NCBI RefSeq assembly: GCF_018636735.1
Contig: NZ_CP045200.1
Location: 2,696,001 to 2,760,000, forward strand
DNA length: 64,000 bases
Reading direction: 5' to 3'
Source: Erythrobacter sp. 3-20A1M
GTDB lineage: Bacteria; Pseudomonadota; Alphaproteobacteria; Sphingomonadales; Sphingomonadaceae
In this document: positions 18,768 to 27,471 of the stretch, piece after piece
Layout: each line of letters begins with the position of its first letter
Position numbering within the stretch: position 1 is the stretch's first letter
Position numbers and translations under genes: made by a program
The notes under the pieces: generated by a model
Told to the model about the DNA's origin: nothing
What the model saw: only the letters and a program-made list of their open reading frames with translations
Databases searched by the model: none

Positions 18768-20423
18768 ATGGGTAAGGCGAGGGCACTTCGCAGCGCGGTG
18801 CTGGCAATGGGACTGATCGGCGCGCCGGTCGCGGCGGCACCGACCGCCTATTTCGATTCGGTTTCCTACCGTGCGCTGGAACCGGCGCCGGATGTCCCAG
18901 CCGGAGAATTTCGCAATCCGATCCTCCCCGGTTTTGCACCTGACCCGTCCATCGTGAAGGTCGGTTCGGACTTCTACCTCGTAACTTCGACTTTCAGCTG
19001 GTTTCCGGGACTGCCGATCTATCACAGTACCGACCTCGTTCATTGGCGACAGATCGGGAATGCGATCGACCGGACGGGCATGGTGGACTTCGCCGGGCTG
19101 GGCACCAATCGCGGCCTGTTCGCCCCCGCGATCAGCCATCACGACGGGATGTTCTGGATCGTCAACACCTGCATCGAATGCGGCGGGAACTTCGTGATTA
19201 CCGCCGAAAACCCCGCAGGACCGTGGAGCGATCCGGTCTTCCTCGACTTCGGCGGGATCGATCCCTCGCTGGTGTTCGAACCCGACGGGTCCGCCTGGAT
19301 CGCCTATAACGATGCCCCGGCGGGTGAGCCGCGTTACGAGGGACATCGCGCGCTCTGGCTCCAACGCTTCGACGCGAAGGCGATGAAGATGCTGCCCGAA
19401 CGACACCTGCTGGTCGATGGCGGCGTCGACCCCTCGACCGATCCCGTGTGGGCGGAGGGTCCGCATATCTACCGCGTGGGCGACTGGTATTACCTGATGG
19501 CCGCCGAAGGGGGCACGGCGGACCAGCATTCGGAAACGATCTATCGCTCGCGTACTCTTACCGGCCCCTACGAACCCGGCCCGGACAATCCCATCCTGAC
19601 CCAGCGCGACCTGTCGCCCGATCGCCGGGACCGGGTCGAGGCGACAGGGCACGCCGACTTGGTGGAGCTCGACGACGGTAGCTGGTGGGGCGTGTTCCTC
19701 GCCACTCGGCCTTTCGCCGGCCAATCGACCCTGCTCGGGCGCGAGACGTTCCTGCTGCCGGTCACATGGGAAGGCGGCTGGCCTACCTTCCTGCCCCACG
19801 GCAAACCAGTGCCATTGCAGCTGGCAGCGCCCGATCTGCCACGATCCGAAGCCACCGACTGGCGCGAATGGCGCGAAGAATTCACCGCGCCCCTGTCCGA
19901 CGCATGGATCGGATTGCGTACGCCGGACACGATGCAGCGCTGGCTGGTCGAGACAGGCCGAAAAGGGCGGCTCGCTCTCATTCCTTCGACCGAACCAGCC
20001 GGAGGGCTGGGCAAGCCAACTTTCGTAGGTCGACGCCTGCTACACGAGAACGCCGCGTACGAAACCCACCTCGATTTCGCGCCCGGTAAGGAGGGCGATT
20101 TCGCCGGACTGCTGGCACTGATGGACGAATCCCACTTCCTCGCCTTCGGACGAGAAGGGGATGCGATCGTCGCGCGCATCCGCAGTTCGGCGGACCAGGA
20201 CGAGCGCGGCGAGCTGGTCGCATCCGCACCCTATCGCGCGAGCGATCCGCTAGACCTGAGAATGGAGATTGGAGGCGGCGAGGCGCGGCTCGAATGGCGC
20301 AAGGCAGGTGAAGGTCGCTATGTGGAGCTCGGCGCGCCGATCGATATCGAGCCGCTCGCGACCATCCATGCGGGGCTGTTCACCGGGCTCGTCGTCGGCC
20401 CGTACGCCGTCAGCGCGGAGTGA
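18768..20423 (+). CDS. GH43 beta-xylosidase/alpha-arabinofuranosidase, exported
   Basis: A 551-residue enzyme with an N-terminal five-bladed GH43 propeller and a C-terminal beta-sandwich (from about residue 365, REEFTAPLSDAW). The three catalytic acids are visible: base D59 in FAPDPSIV, D165 in GGIDPSLVF and acid E230 in WAEGPHIY. A signal peptide (LRSAVLAMGLIGAPVAAAP) indicates export. The ATG at 18768 is preceded by GGGAGAGAG. Substrate could be xylo- or arabinoxylo-oligosaccharides; the sandwich domain is typical of XynB-like xylosidases, but GH43 specificity cannot be fixed by eye. Expression is probably controlled by the shared operator at 18697. Its 3' end overlaps the convergent GH27 gene by 14 bases. 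Confidence 0.93.
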   Translation: MGKARALRSAVLAMGLIGAPVAAAPTAYFDSVSYRALEPAPDVPAGEFRNPILPGFAPDPSIVKVGSDFYLVTSTFSWFPGLPIYHSTDLVHWRQIGNAIDRTGMVDFAGLGTNRGLFAPAISHHDGMFWIVNTCIECGGNFVITAENPAGPWSDPVFLDFGGIDPSLVFEPDGSAWIAYNDAPAGEPRYEGHRALWLQRFDAKAMKMLPERHLLVDGGVDPSTDPVWAEGPHIYRVGDWYYLMAAEGGTADQHSETIYRSRTLTGPYEPGPDNPILTQRDLSPDRRDRVEATGHADLVELDDGSWWGVFLATRPFAGQSTLLGRETFLLPVTWEGGWPTFLPHGKPVPLQLAAPDLPRSEATDWREWREEFTAPLSDAWIGLRTPDTMQRWLVETGRKGRLALIPSTEPAGGLGKPTFVGRRLLHENAAYETHLDFAPGKEGDFAGLLALMDESHFLAFGREGDAIVARIRSSADQDERGELVASAPYRASDPLDLRMEIGGGEARLEWRKAGEGRYVELGAPIDIEPLATIHAGLFTGLVVGPYAVSAE

Positions 20424-21645
20424 GCAGATAGACCGCCGTGTCGCGCGGGGCGACGCGTACCGAGAGAGGGGTGTCGGTCGCTCCCGCCTGTTTGCCGGTC
20501 CAGGCGTCGACCAAGGTGTAACTGCGCTCGCCGAATTTGGGATCGCGGCCCGTCATCGCGTCGTTCAACTCCCCGTTCGCCCAGTCGATGGCGATCTCGC
20601 GCGCGGTGTCGGAACGGTTGAGGACCCCGATCGCCCAGCGGTCCTGCGCCAGCGGCTTCGCCCAGATGCCGGTCTCGGGCGTGCCGCGCCAGAGAAATCC
20701 CGGAATGCCTAGCGGATCCTGATCGATCGCGACGATCCGGGGATTGGCCAAAATATCGCGGATCGGATCGGTCATCCCGACGACATCCGTGCCCATGATC
20801 AGCGGCGCGGCGAGCATCGCCCACATGGCGAAGTGCGACCGGTTCTCCGCCAGCGTCGGCAGGTTGCCGACCTCCATCATGTCGGGATCGTTCCAGTGGC
20901 CGGGGCCGGCATAGGCGCGCAAGGGCCGCTGCTTGTCGAGGATCGGCAAGATGCCGAGGCTCGACCAGCTGCCATGGCCCAGCTCGCAGTTCCAGCAATT
21001 GGTAATGTCGCCAGTCGTGCGCCAGAGCTGGCCGTAGTCCTTCGCCCACAGCCATGGTTCGTTATCGCCCCATTCGCAGATGGACAGGATCATCGGACGC
21101 CCGGTGGCGGCGATGGCGCGGGCCATCGTGCCATAGGCTTCCCGTGGGTTGCGCTGCGCAGGGCCGGTGCCGGTCGCGCACCAGTCGTACTTGATATAGT
21201 CGACGCCCCAGCGCGCATATTGCGCCGCATCCTGGAACTCATGGCCCTGGCTCCCGGGCCGTCCTGCACAGGTCGTCGCGCCCGCGTCGGAATAGATGCC
21301 GAATTTGAGGCCGCGCTCGTGCAGATAATCGCCCAGCGCCCGCATGCCGGAGGGGAAGCGCTTCGGATCGGGCTGGATAAAACCCTGACCGTCACGCTCG
21401 CCGTGCCAGCAATCGTCGAGATTGACGAAGGTATAGCCCGCGTCGCGCAGTCCCGATGCGACCATGGCATCGGCGGTGCGCTTGATCAGTTCCTCGTCGA
21501 TCTCGCAGCCGTAGTGGTTCCAACTGTTCCACCCCATCGGTGGGGTCGCGGCGAGCATGGGGGCCTCCTGGGCCGCGACCGGTGGCACCGTCGCCAGGGA
21601 GGTGCTCGCCGCGACCAGAACGCCGAACGCGGCGAGCGCGCGCAT
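20410..21645 (-). CDS. GH27 alpha-galactosidase, exported
   Basis: A 411-residue GH27 enzyme: signal peptide (MRALAAFGVLVAASTSLATV, cleaved near VAAQE), then TPPMGWNSWNHYGCEIDE, FVNLDDCW, the nucleophile in YIKYDWC (D154) and the acid/base in RTTGDITN (D213), followed by a C-terminal beta domain. It would remove alpha-1,6-galactose, for example from galactomannan; beta-arabinopyranosidase is a known alternative activity in this family. The start at 21645 shares one base with the stop of the frameshifted GH5 gene (TGATG), so the two are translationally coupled. Together with the GH5 mannanase it points to mannan as a second substrate of this locus. Confidence 0.93.
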   Translation of the reverse strand: MRALAAFGVLVAASTSLATVPPVAAQEAPMLAATPPMGWNSWNHYGCEIDEELIKRTADAMVASGLRDAGYTFVNLDDCWHGERDGQGFIQPDPKRFPSGMRALGDYLHERGLKFGIYSDAGATTCAGRPGSQGHEFQDAAQYARWGVDYIKYDWCATGTGPAQRNPREAYGTMARAIAATGRPMILSICEWGDNEPWLWAKDYGQLWRTTGDITNCWNCELGHGSWSSLGILPILDKQRPLRAYAGPGHWNDPDMMEVGNLPTLAENRSHFAMWAMLAAPLIMGTDVVGMTDPIRDILANPRIVAIDQDPLGIPGFLWRGTPETGIWAKPLAQDRWAIGVLNRSDTAREIAIDWANGELNDAMTGRDPKFGERSYTLVDAWTGKQAGATDTPLSVRVAPRDTAVYLLTPR

Positions 21646-23725
21646 CAGTTCGCCTTGAAGATATAGACCGGTCCGATATCGACCGACTGGGCCGCGCCGG
21701 CGAAATGCAGCGCAAGCCGCGCCTGACCGGCCGCAAATGCCCTGGTCGCCGTAGTTTTGATCCGGATCAGCTGCCATTTCGGGCCAACGGAGAACGCATT
21801 CTCGCCGAACCCGTCATAGGGCGGCTCGCTGCCTTGAACGCGCATCTCGATCCTTGCCTTGCCATCGGGCGTTTGCGCGCTCTCGGTCTTGGCTGCGATC
21901 GCTATCATCAGCTGGTCGCCCGCCGCGATCGGCGCGTCGATGGGAATCGCGGTCGTCAGATCCCATGGGTTCGCCCCGGCCGCCGGGGCGGTAAAATTGG
22001 TCGACTTGCCCAACCAGATGGTGGGGTCGTCCCTATTCTCGAACGTGCCTGTGGCGGCGGAGTTGCTCCAATTGCGGGTCGCGGGATCGTTGATCAGCGT
22101 GCCCGAGCCCTTGAGCGCGTCTGGCACGGCCGGCTCGGGCGCGGTCTTGGTTACCTTCTCCGTGGTTACGATCGACGGCGCGCCTTCTATGACGATCGCC
22201 TGACCGATTTCGATCACTTGCTTCGCACCGCCCAGCTGCAGCACGACGTTGGCGACATCCTGCGCCATGTTGCGATCGGCGACGCCGCTGACCTCGTACC
22301 AGTCCCAATCGGAACCGATCTTTACGGTCGCATCCCCGAACCCCGGATAGGGGGGCGAGTTCTGCTGGAACCGTACACCGATCACCCCCTTGCCGTCGGG
22401 CGTTTCGGCCGAAATGGTACGGGCGTAGAAGCCGACGGTCATCGTCTGGCCGCGCTCTATCGCGGCGGTCAGCGGGATGGTCGTTTGCGCTTCCCACGGG
22501 TTGGCCGGCTTGCGCTCGACAGCGTAGCGCCGCGCCGCGCCGCCGCCGGGAATGGCCGCATCCTTCACCACCTCGGTCTTGAAATCGCCCTGGGTATTCC
22601 AGTCAATCCGGGTCGGATCGTTCACCAGATGGCCGGGCAATTGGTCGTCGAGCTGCTGCAGCGTCGCATTGGCCTGCTTGGGGTAGCTCGCGGCCATTTC
22701 CCGGCGATCGGCCTCCGATGAAGCAGGTTCCTTCAGTCCGATCGCACCGAGCATGCCGGGGAGCCAGCGATCCGCCCCGCGATCGTACAGGGGGAACGTG
22801 TTCGCGTAGGCCCACTGGCACATGTCGATGCCCGCCGGGGCAAAGGTATCGTGAACCGCCCTAGCATAGGCGACCCGCTGATCGAGCGGAATGTTCGCCT
22901 CGTACGCGCCGGTTTCGCCCATGAAGGGAACCGTCCCGGTGCGCTCCTCGAAAGCCTTCACCTTGGCGAGGTCGTCCTGCAACCGCTGCCGGTCGGCTGG
23001 GTGCCGTAGACGCGGCCCACGGGCGGGATATTGGGCCCGGCCCAGCTCGCTCCCTGATGGGTGAAGTCGAACGGTTCATAGTAATGGAACGTCGGATAGA
23101 CGTTCGGATCGTCGGGCAGCGTCAGGGTCTTGAGCGAGTCGATCCCGCTCCAGCTTTGCCCGCCATAGATCACCGGCCTATCGGGATTGGTTTCGCGCAC
23201 GACCGCCAGCGCCGGGTCGAGCACCTGGCGCAGATTGCTGTCGTCGAACTTGTCGTGCGGCTCGTTCTCGATCTCGAACCACAGCGTATCGTTCGGGTAG
23301 TCCTTGAATGTCTCGGCGATCTGGCGCCACACCCCGGTATGCCAAGGCTGGGTCTGGAGAGGCGTGGCGTAGATCGGCTCGAAATGATGGCTGTTGAGGA
23401 TGACCTTCAGCCCTGCTGCCTGTGCCTGATCGACGGCGGTCTTGACCTGCTTCATCCAGGCAGGGTCGATGGTGTAGGGCGCACTCGACATGCTGCGCTG
23501 GTCCCAGCGAACGGGCATACGCACGGTGTCGAATCCCGCCGCCTTGATCCGCGCGAAATCGCGTGCGGTCACCGCGCCGTTGCCAAGGTCGTGATCCTTG
23601 GACACCTCGAACGTGTTGCCGATATTCACGCACGCTCCGATCGGTAGCGAGCGGTCCTTGGCGGCGGCGGGCAGGGTAATGGCGGCAACGCTTGCGGCCA
23701 GCGCGAACTTCCAGGTCTTCATCAT
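21645..23725 (-). pseudogene. GH5 cellulase-like hydrolase with duplicated C-terminal domains, interrupted by a frameshift
   Basis: Two overlapping frames join to one protein of about 693 residues. The first (from the ATG at 23725, preceded by GGGGAGAGAGA) has a signal peptide, GACVNIGNTFE, and the acid/base in FEIENEPHDKF (E155). It loses frame near 22999-23001. The second resumes at RLQDDLAKVKAFEER and carries the nucleophile in VPFMGETGAYE. One base missing from the short C-run restores an uninterrupted reading. After the catalytic domain come two similar domains of about 140 residues (around 22607-22181 and 22085-21648), both with NPW, TPDGK, PPY-GFG and a final AQ-IG pattern, probably carbohydrate-binding. 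An operator sits 15 bases before the start. Either a real disruption or a sequencing error; a beta-glucan or xyloglucan substrate is possible. Confidence 0.85.
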
Positions 23726-23740
23726 TCTCTCTCCCCTTTT

Positions 23741-23754
23741 TGGTAGCGTTACCA
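23741..23754. promoter_or_regulatory. LacI-family operator upstream of the GH5-GH27 operon
   Basis: TGGTAGCGTTACCA differs by one base from the perfect palindrome. It lies between the JmjC-like gene and the GH5 gene, 15 bases before the GH5 start, so it gives the GH5-GH27 pair its own control. Confidence 0.82.
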
Positions 23755-23791
23755 TGCCATCGCGCGGCTCTGCAAGACGCTCTGCGGGCCG

Positions 23792-24805
23792 TTAGCTGCC
23801 GCCTGTCAGGATGCTCGCGATGAACCGTCGAATCCGACTGTCCCGCTCCGGCGAGGGCGAGCCGGTGACGCCGCGCGCATGCAGCGGGATATGGTCGGCG
23901 CTTGCGGGGGCGTCCGCTGCGAAAACCATATGCTCGAACCATGCACGCCAGGCCTCACGCTGCGGCTCCGGCCGGTCTCGGATTGCCAATATGGCGTGGA
24001 CCAGGGCCACGAAACCGCCACCGTGCGGAGTATCGTTATGCCAGTAATTGACGAGGATGTTCACCGGATCGCGGGCTGCGACGTGATGCCACCACAGTGT
24101 GGGGATGTAGATCGCGTCGCCCGGCTCCAGCTCCGCGAAGGAAGCACGCTCCAGCGCATGCTCGAACCGCGGATAGGTCTCCATATCGGGCGCCAGCGGA
24201 TCGACCATGCTGACGGGTTGACCAGCCAGCGTGACATCCAGCGGCCCGACGTAGAGATCACCCACCGCGTCCGGTGGAAAAAGGGTGAAGCGGCGACGAC
24301 CGAGGGCGACGACCGCAAAATTGTCCGACAGGTCGAAATGGGTCGAAACCTGCGTCGCGTTGCCGAGCCAGACCCGCGTCGTCGCGCCGGTCGCGGTCCC
24401 TGCGAAGAGAAAGGGGTTCGCCTCCTCCAGCCCCGGCGTATGGACCGCCGCTTCGGCCGCGCCGGCATAGACCCCCATCGGCTCGTCTTGCATTGCCAGT
24501 TCGCGCAGATGCGCGGCAACCTGAGCTATCGTTCCCTGCCGCCGCTGGAAGTTGAAACCGCGCATGTCGGGGGCGTAGAAGAAACGTCCGCGTTCCTGCG
24601 GCGGGGCAAGCATCACGTCGGTGGGCACGCCGCTGTCGAGACGTTCGAGGTAGGAGAGGGCCTCTCCGACATCGTCGCGCCCGGCAGCGACCAGCGGCCA
24701 CTCGCGGGCAACGCCGCGCATGACCACCGGGCGATACGAGGGGGCCACTTCGCGCTCGAACGCCTCGCGCGTGGTGGGGGCGGGGATTTCCTCGATCTGA
24801 TCCAT
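23792..24805 (-). CDS. JmjC/cupin-like domain protein (putative 2-oxoglutarate/Fe(II) oxygenase)
   Basis: A 337-residue protein with a cupin-like (FIH/JmjC-type) fold signature: GVAREWP near the start, THFDLSDNFAVVALGRRRF with an HxD pair (H156, D158), then GDAIYIPTLWWHHV with the third His (240 or 241). No signal peptide is seen, so it is cytoplasmic. Such proteins are hydroxylases of protein or small-molecule targets; related cupin-like genes recur beside TonB-receptor and glycoside hydrolase loci in Caulobacter and sphingomonads, with unknown role. It starts 27 bases after the stop of the GH3 lipoprotein gene and is probably co-transcribed with it. Metal residues look intact, so activity is plausible; the substrate is unknown. 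Confidence 0.8.
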   Translation of the reverse strand: MDQIEEIPAPTTREAFEREVAPSYRPVVMRGVAREWPLVAAGRDDVGEALSYLERLDSGVPTDVMLAPPQERGRFFYAPDMRGFNFQRRQGTIAQVAAHLRELAMQDEPMGVYAGAAEAAVHTPGLEEANPFLFAGTATGATTRVWLGNATQVSTHFDLSDNFAVVALGRRRFTLFPPDAVGDLYVGPLDVTLAGQPVSMVDPLAPDMETYPRFEHALERASFAELEPGDAIYIPTLWWHHVAARDPVNILVNYWHNDTPHGGGFVALVHAILAIRDRPEPQREAWRAWFEHMVFAADAPASADHIPLHARGVTGSPSPERDSRIRRFIASILTGGS

Positions 24806-24832
24806 GAGCGAGAGCTTAGCAGCGCAGCGCTG

Positions 24833-27361
24833 CTATTGGCAGGGCAGAGACACCTCCGCGTCGGTGCCCAACCGGACCTCGCCAATCGCGTAATCCGCTT
24901 CCCCGGTCGTTTCGAGCACGAACGGCTTCATCAGGCTCGCCATGGGCGCGCCGCGCTGGCGCAGGCATTTGAGGGGAATGCCGAAGCGTACCCAGCCGGT
25001 GCCCGCGGTCATCGGCAAATTGACGAACGCCTCCTTGCCATCGCCCCCAGCCGCACCGATCCGCGCCGCGTCCGGTGCATCCCACACCTTCAGCGTGACT
25101 AGCATCGAGACCTCTGCATTGGTTTCCTTGTCGAGGTTGACGGGGTCGAAATTGCGGAGCGCGACCTGGGCCGTGCCGCCCGATATAGCAAAGCGGCGCC
25201 CACCTTCCTGTTTCAGATAGTCGGTCGCCGTGACTGTTGCCCTGCCGCCCAGCGCCGCAGCGGGTACGGTGGTGATGCGCGTTTCCTCTCCGGTCCCGGT
25301 GCCGCCGACGAGCAAAGACCAGCTCGATGCAGGCTGACCGCCGGAGAACCAGACACGCGAATCCCCGGCCGAGCCGACGGCTACTTCGGCAAGCGGGGTC
25401 CACGGCTTCGCGCTACTGGCGTAACTCAGGCCGAAGCCGCGATCGAACAGCGCCCCATCGGCGATGTCCGGCGTACGTGGCCAGCGGGCCGGCAGCGTTC
25501 CGGTGAAATCATGGCGCGGATTGCCCGATGCGTCGGCGATCAGCACGTCGGCGAGCCCTTCGCCCTCGCTACCCGGAAGCCAGGTAACGACGAAGGCATC
25601 CGCCGTATTGAGCGCCGGATTGACGTAGAGCGGACGCCCAGTGATCATCACCGCGACGACCGGAATACCCTGCGCCTTAAGCTTGCGCATCGTCTCGTAA
25701 GGCCCGGTGAGCGCGGCATCGAGCGCCAGCGTCGCGCGGTCGCCCTGAAATTCGGCATAGGGTTTCTCGCCAAAGATCACGATCGCCGCGTCGGGCTTCG
25801 TCGAATAGCTGCCATCGGCCGACATGACCGCGCTGCCGCCGCCCGCCTCGACGGCGTTCTTCAACCCCGTCCACAGCGAGGTGGCGCCCGGAAATTGCGA
25901 ATTGTCGAGCCCGGTGCCCTGCCAGCTGATGGTCCAACCGCCCGACTGGCGGGCGATATCGTCCATCCCCTCGCCCGCGACCAGCAACCGACCGCCCGGC
26001 TTGATCGGCAGGACACCCTGGTTCTTGAGCAATACCAGCGATTTCCTCACCGCCTCGCGCGCGATGGCGCGGTGTTCGGGAGAGCCGAGCCGGCCCCATT
26101 CGCCCGACAGTGGGCGGCTGGACGGCTTGCCCGCATCGAACACGCCGAGCCGCGCCTTTACCCGCAGGATGCGCATGACCGCGTTGTCGATTCGTTCCAT
26201 CGGGATGGTGCCCGCCTTCGCCTTCGCCAGAAGGTCGGTGTAGATCGGCTTCCAAGTGTCTGGGGCCATGTACATATCGACCCCGGCCTCCAGAGCCTGA
26301 GGACAGCTGTCGTTGCTGCAGCCTTCGACCTGACCATGGGCATTCCAGTCGGTGACGATGAAGCCCCCGAAATCCATGCGGTCTTTCAGCACGCCGGTCA
26401 GCAGGCTCTCATTTCCGGTCATCTTGCGGCCTTGCCAGCTGGAGAAGCTGGCCATTACCGTCGCCACGCCGTTCTCGATCGCCGGGCCGTAGGGGACACC
26501 GTGAACGTCTCGCAGTTCCTCTTCGCTGATCTGGGCATCGCCCTGATCGACGCCGTTCTTGGTGCCGCCATCGGCCAGAAAGTGTTTGGTAGAAGCGATC
26601 ACGTAAGGTCCGGCCAGCAGGTCCTGATTATCGGGCGCCCCCTGCAGCCCGCGGACCATCGCGCCGACATAGGACGCGACCAGTTCGGGATCGGACGAAT
26701 ATCCCTCGTACGCACGGCCCCAGCGCCAGTCCTGCGGCACGGTGACGGTCGGGGCGAAGGTCCATTCCTGGCCCGTCACGCGGATCTCCTCCGCCGTCGC
26801 GCGACCGATCGTCTCGATCAGGGCGGGGTCGTGCGCCGCGCCGAGCCCGACATTGTGTGGGAAGAGAGTGGCACCGATGATGTTCGAGTTTCCGTGAACC
26901 GCGTCGATACCCCAAATCACCGGGACTCCGACCCCGCCATCGCTTGTGTCTACTGACGCGGCGTAGAAATCGTCCGCCGCCTTCAGCCAGGCGGGCGGGG
27001 GGGCCAGATCGTCGCCATACGGCCCGCTGTTCCCACCGACCAGGATCGACCCGAGATTGTATCTCTTCACCTCGTCGGGCGTGACGCAGCACAGATCGGC
27101 CTGAACGAGTTGGCCGATCTTTTCCTCCAGCGTCATCCGCGCGAGGATGTTTTCGATCATCGTTTCCTGCGCGGGGGGGGTTTTCACCGGGTAGGTATAT
27201 GCCGGCCATTTGGCCGGATGCGCGATCCCTGCGCCGAGCGCTTCAGCCTGGCCCGCCAGCTCGGCGCCAGCGGGTAACGCGGTGGCGCCCGGCGTGGTTG
27301 CGCAGGACGCGAGAAGCCCGGCGACGAGGCACAGGGGTGCCATGGAGCGGCGATCGATCAT
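24833..27361 (-). CDS. GH3 ExoP-type beta-glucosidase/exo-glucanase lipoprotein with C-terminal CBM-like domain
   Basis: An 842-residue GH3 of the exo-glucosidase (ExoP-like) type, distinct from the tandem GH3 pair. The nucleophile is in GGFIVTDWNAHG (D338); IDAVHGNSN and KHFLADGGTKNGVDQGD are typical of the group. The segment from about residue 670, ending KCLRQRGAPMASLMKPFVLE, looks like the C-terminal carbohydrate-binding (CBM11-like) domain of ExoP relatives. The start MIDRRSMAPLCLVAGLLASC has a lipobox (Cys20), indicating a lipoprotein. The ATG at 27361 is preceded by GGGAGGG. The operator at 27401-27414 lies 39 bases upstream, shared with the divergent GH31 gene; the JmjC-like gene follows. 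Substrate may be beta-glucan or xyloglucan oligomers. Confidence 0.92.
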   Translation of the reverse strand: MIDRRSMAPLCLVAGLLASCATTPGATALPAGAELAGQAEALGAGIAHPAKWPAYTYPVKTPPAQETMIENILARMTLEEKIGQLVQADLCCVTPDEVKRYNLGSILVGGNSGPYGDDLAPPPAWLKAADDFYAASVDTSDGGVGVPVIWGIDAVHGNSNIIGATLFPHNVGLGAAHDPALIETIGRATAEEIRVTGQEWTFAPTVTVPQDWRWGRAYEGYSSDPELVASYVGAMVRGLQGAPDNQDLLAGPYVIASTKHFLADGGTKNGVDQGDAQISEEELRDVHGVPYGPAIENGVATVMASFSSWQGRKMTGNESLLTGVLKDRMDFGGFIVTDWNAHGQVEGCSNDSCPQALEAGVDMYMAPDTWKPIYTDLLAKAKAGTIPMERIDNAVMRILRVKARLGVFDAGKPSSRPLSGEWGRLGSPEHRAIAREAVRKSLVLLKNQGVLPIKPGGRLLVAGEGMDDIARQSGGWTISWQGTGLDNSQFPGATSLWTGLKNAVEAGGGSAVMSADGSYSTKPDAAIVIFGEKPYAEFQGDRATLALDAALTGPYETMRKLKAQGIPVVAVMITGRPLYVNPALNTADAFVVTWLPGSEGEGLADVLIADASGNPRHDFTGTLPARWPRTPDIADGALFDRGFGLSYASSAKPWTPLAEVAVGSAGDSRVWFSGGQPASSWSLLVGGTGTGEETRITTVPAAALGGRATVTATDYLKQEGGRRFAISGGTAQVALRNFDPVNLDKETNAEVSMLVTLKVWDAPDAARIGAAGGDGKEAFVNLPMTAGTGWVRFGIPLKCLRQRGAPMASLMKPFVLETTGEADYAIGEVRLGTDAEVSLPCQ

Positions 27362-27400
27362 TTTCCCTCCCGAAGAATCCGCGCCGTTGTCGTGCGCGAT

Positions 27401-27414
27401 TGTGAGCGCTACCA
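27401..27414. promoter_or_regulatory. LacI-family operator (weaker match) between GH3 and GH31
   Basis: TGTGAGCGCTACCA has a perfect right half (AGCGCTACCA) and two mismatches in the left half. It lies in the 110-bp gap between the divergent GH3 lipoprotein and GH31 genes, 57 bases before the GH31 start, exactly the spacing seen for GH43. Confidence 0.72.
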
Positions 27415-27471
27415 TGCCCTCGGCGACGTGACGGATGCAAGCACAGAATTCGTCGCCAAGGGGGAGAGGTA

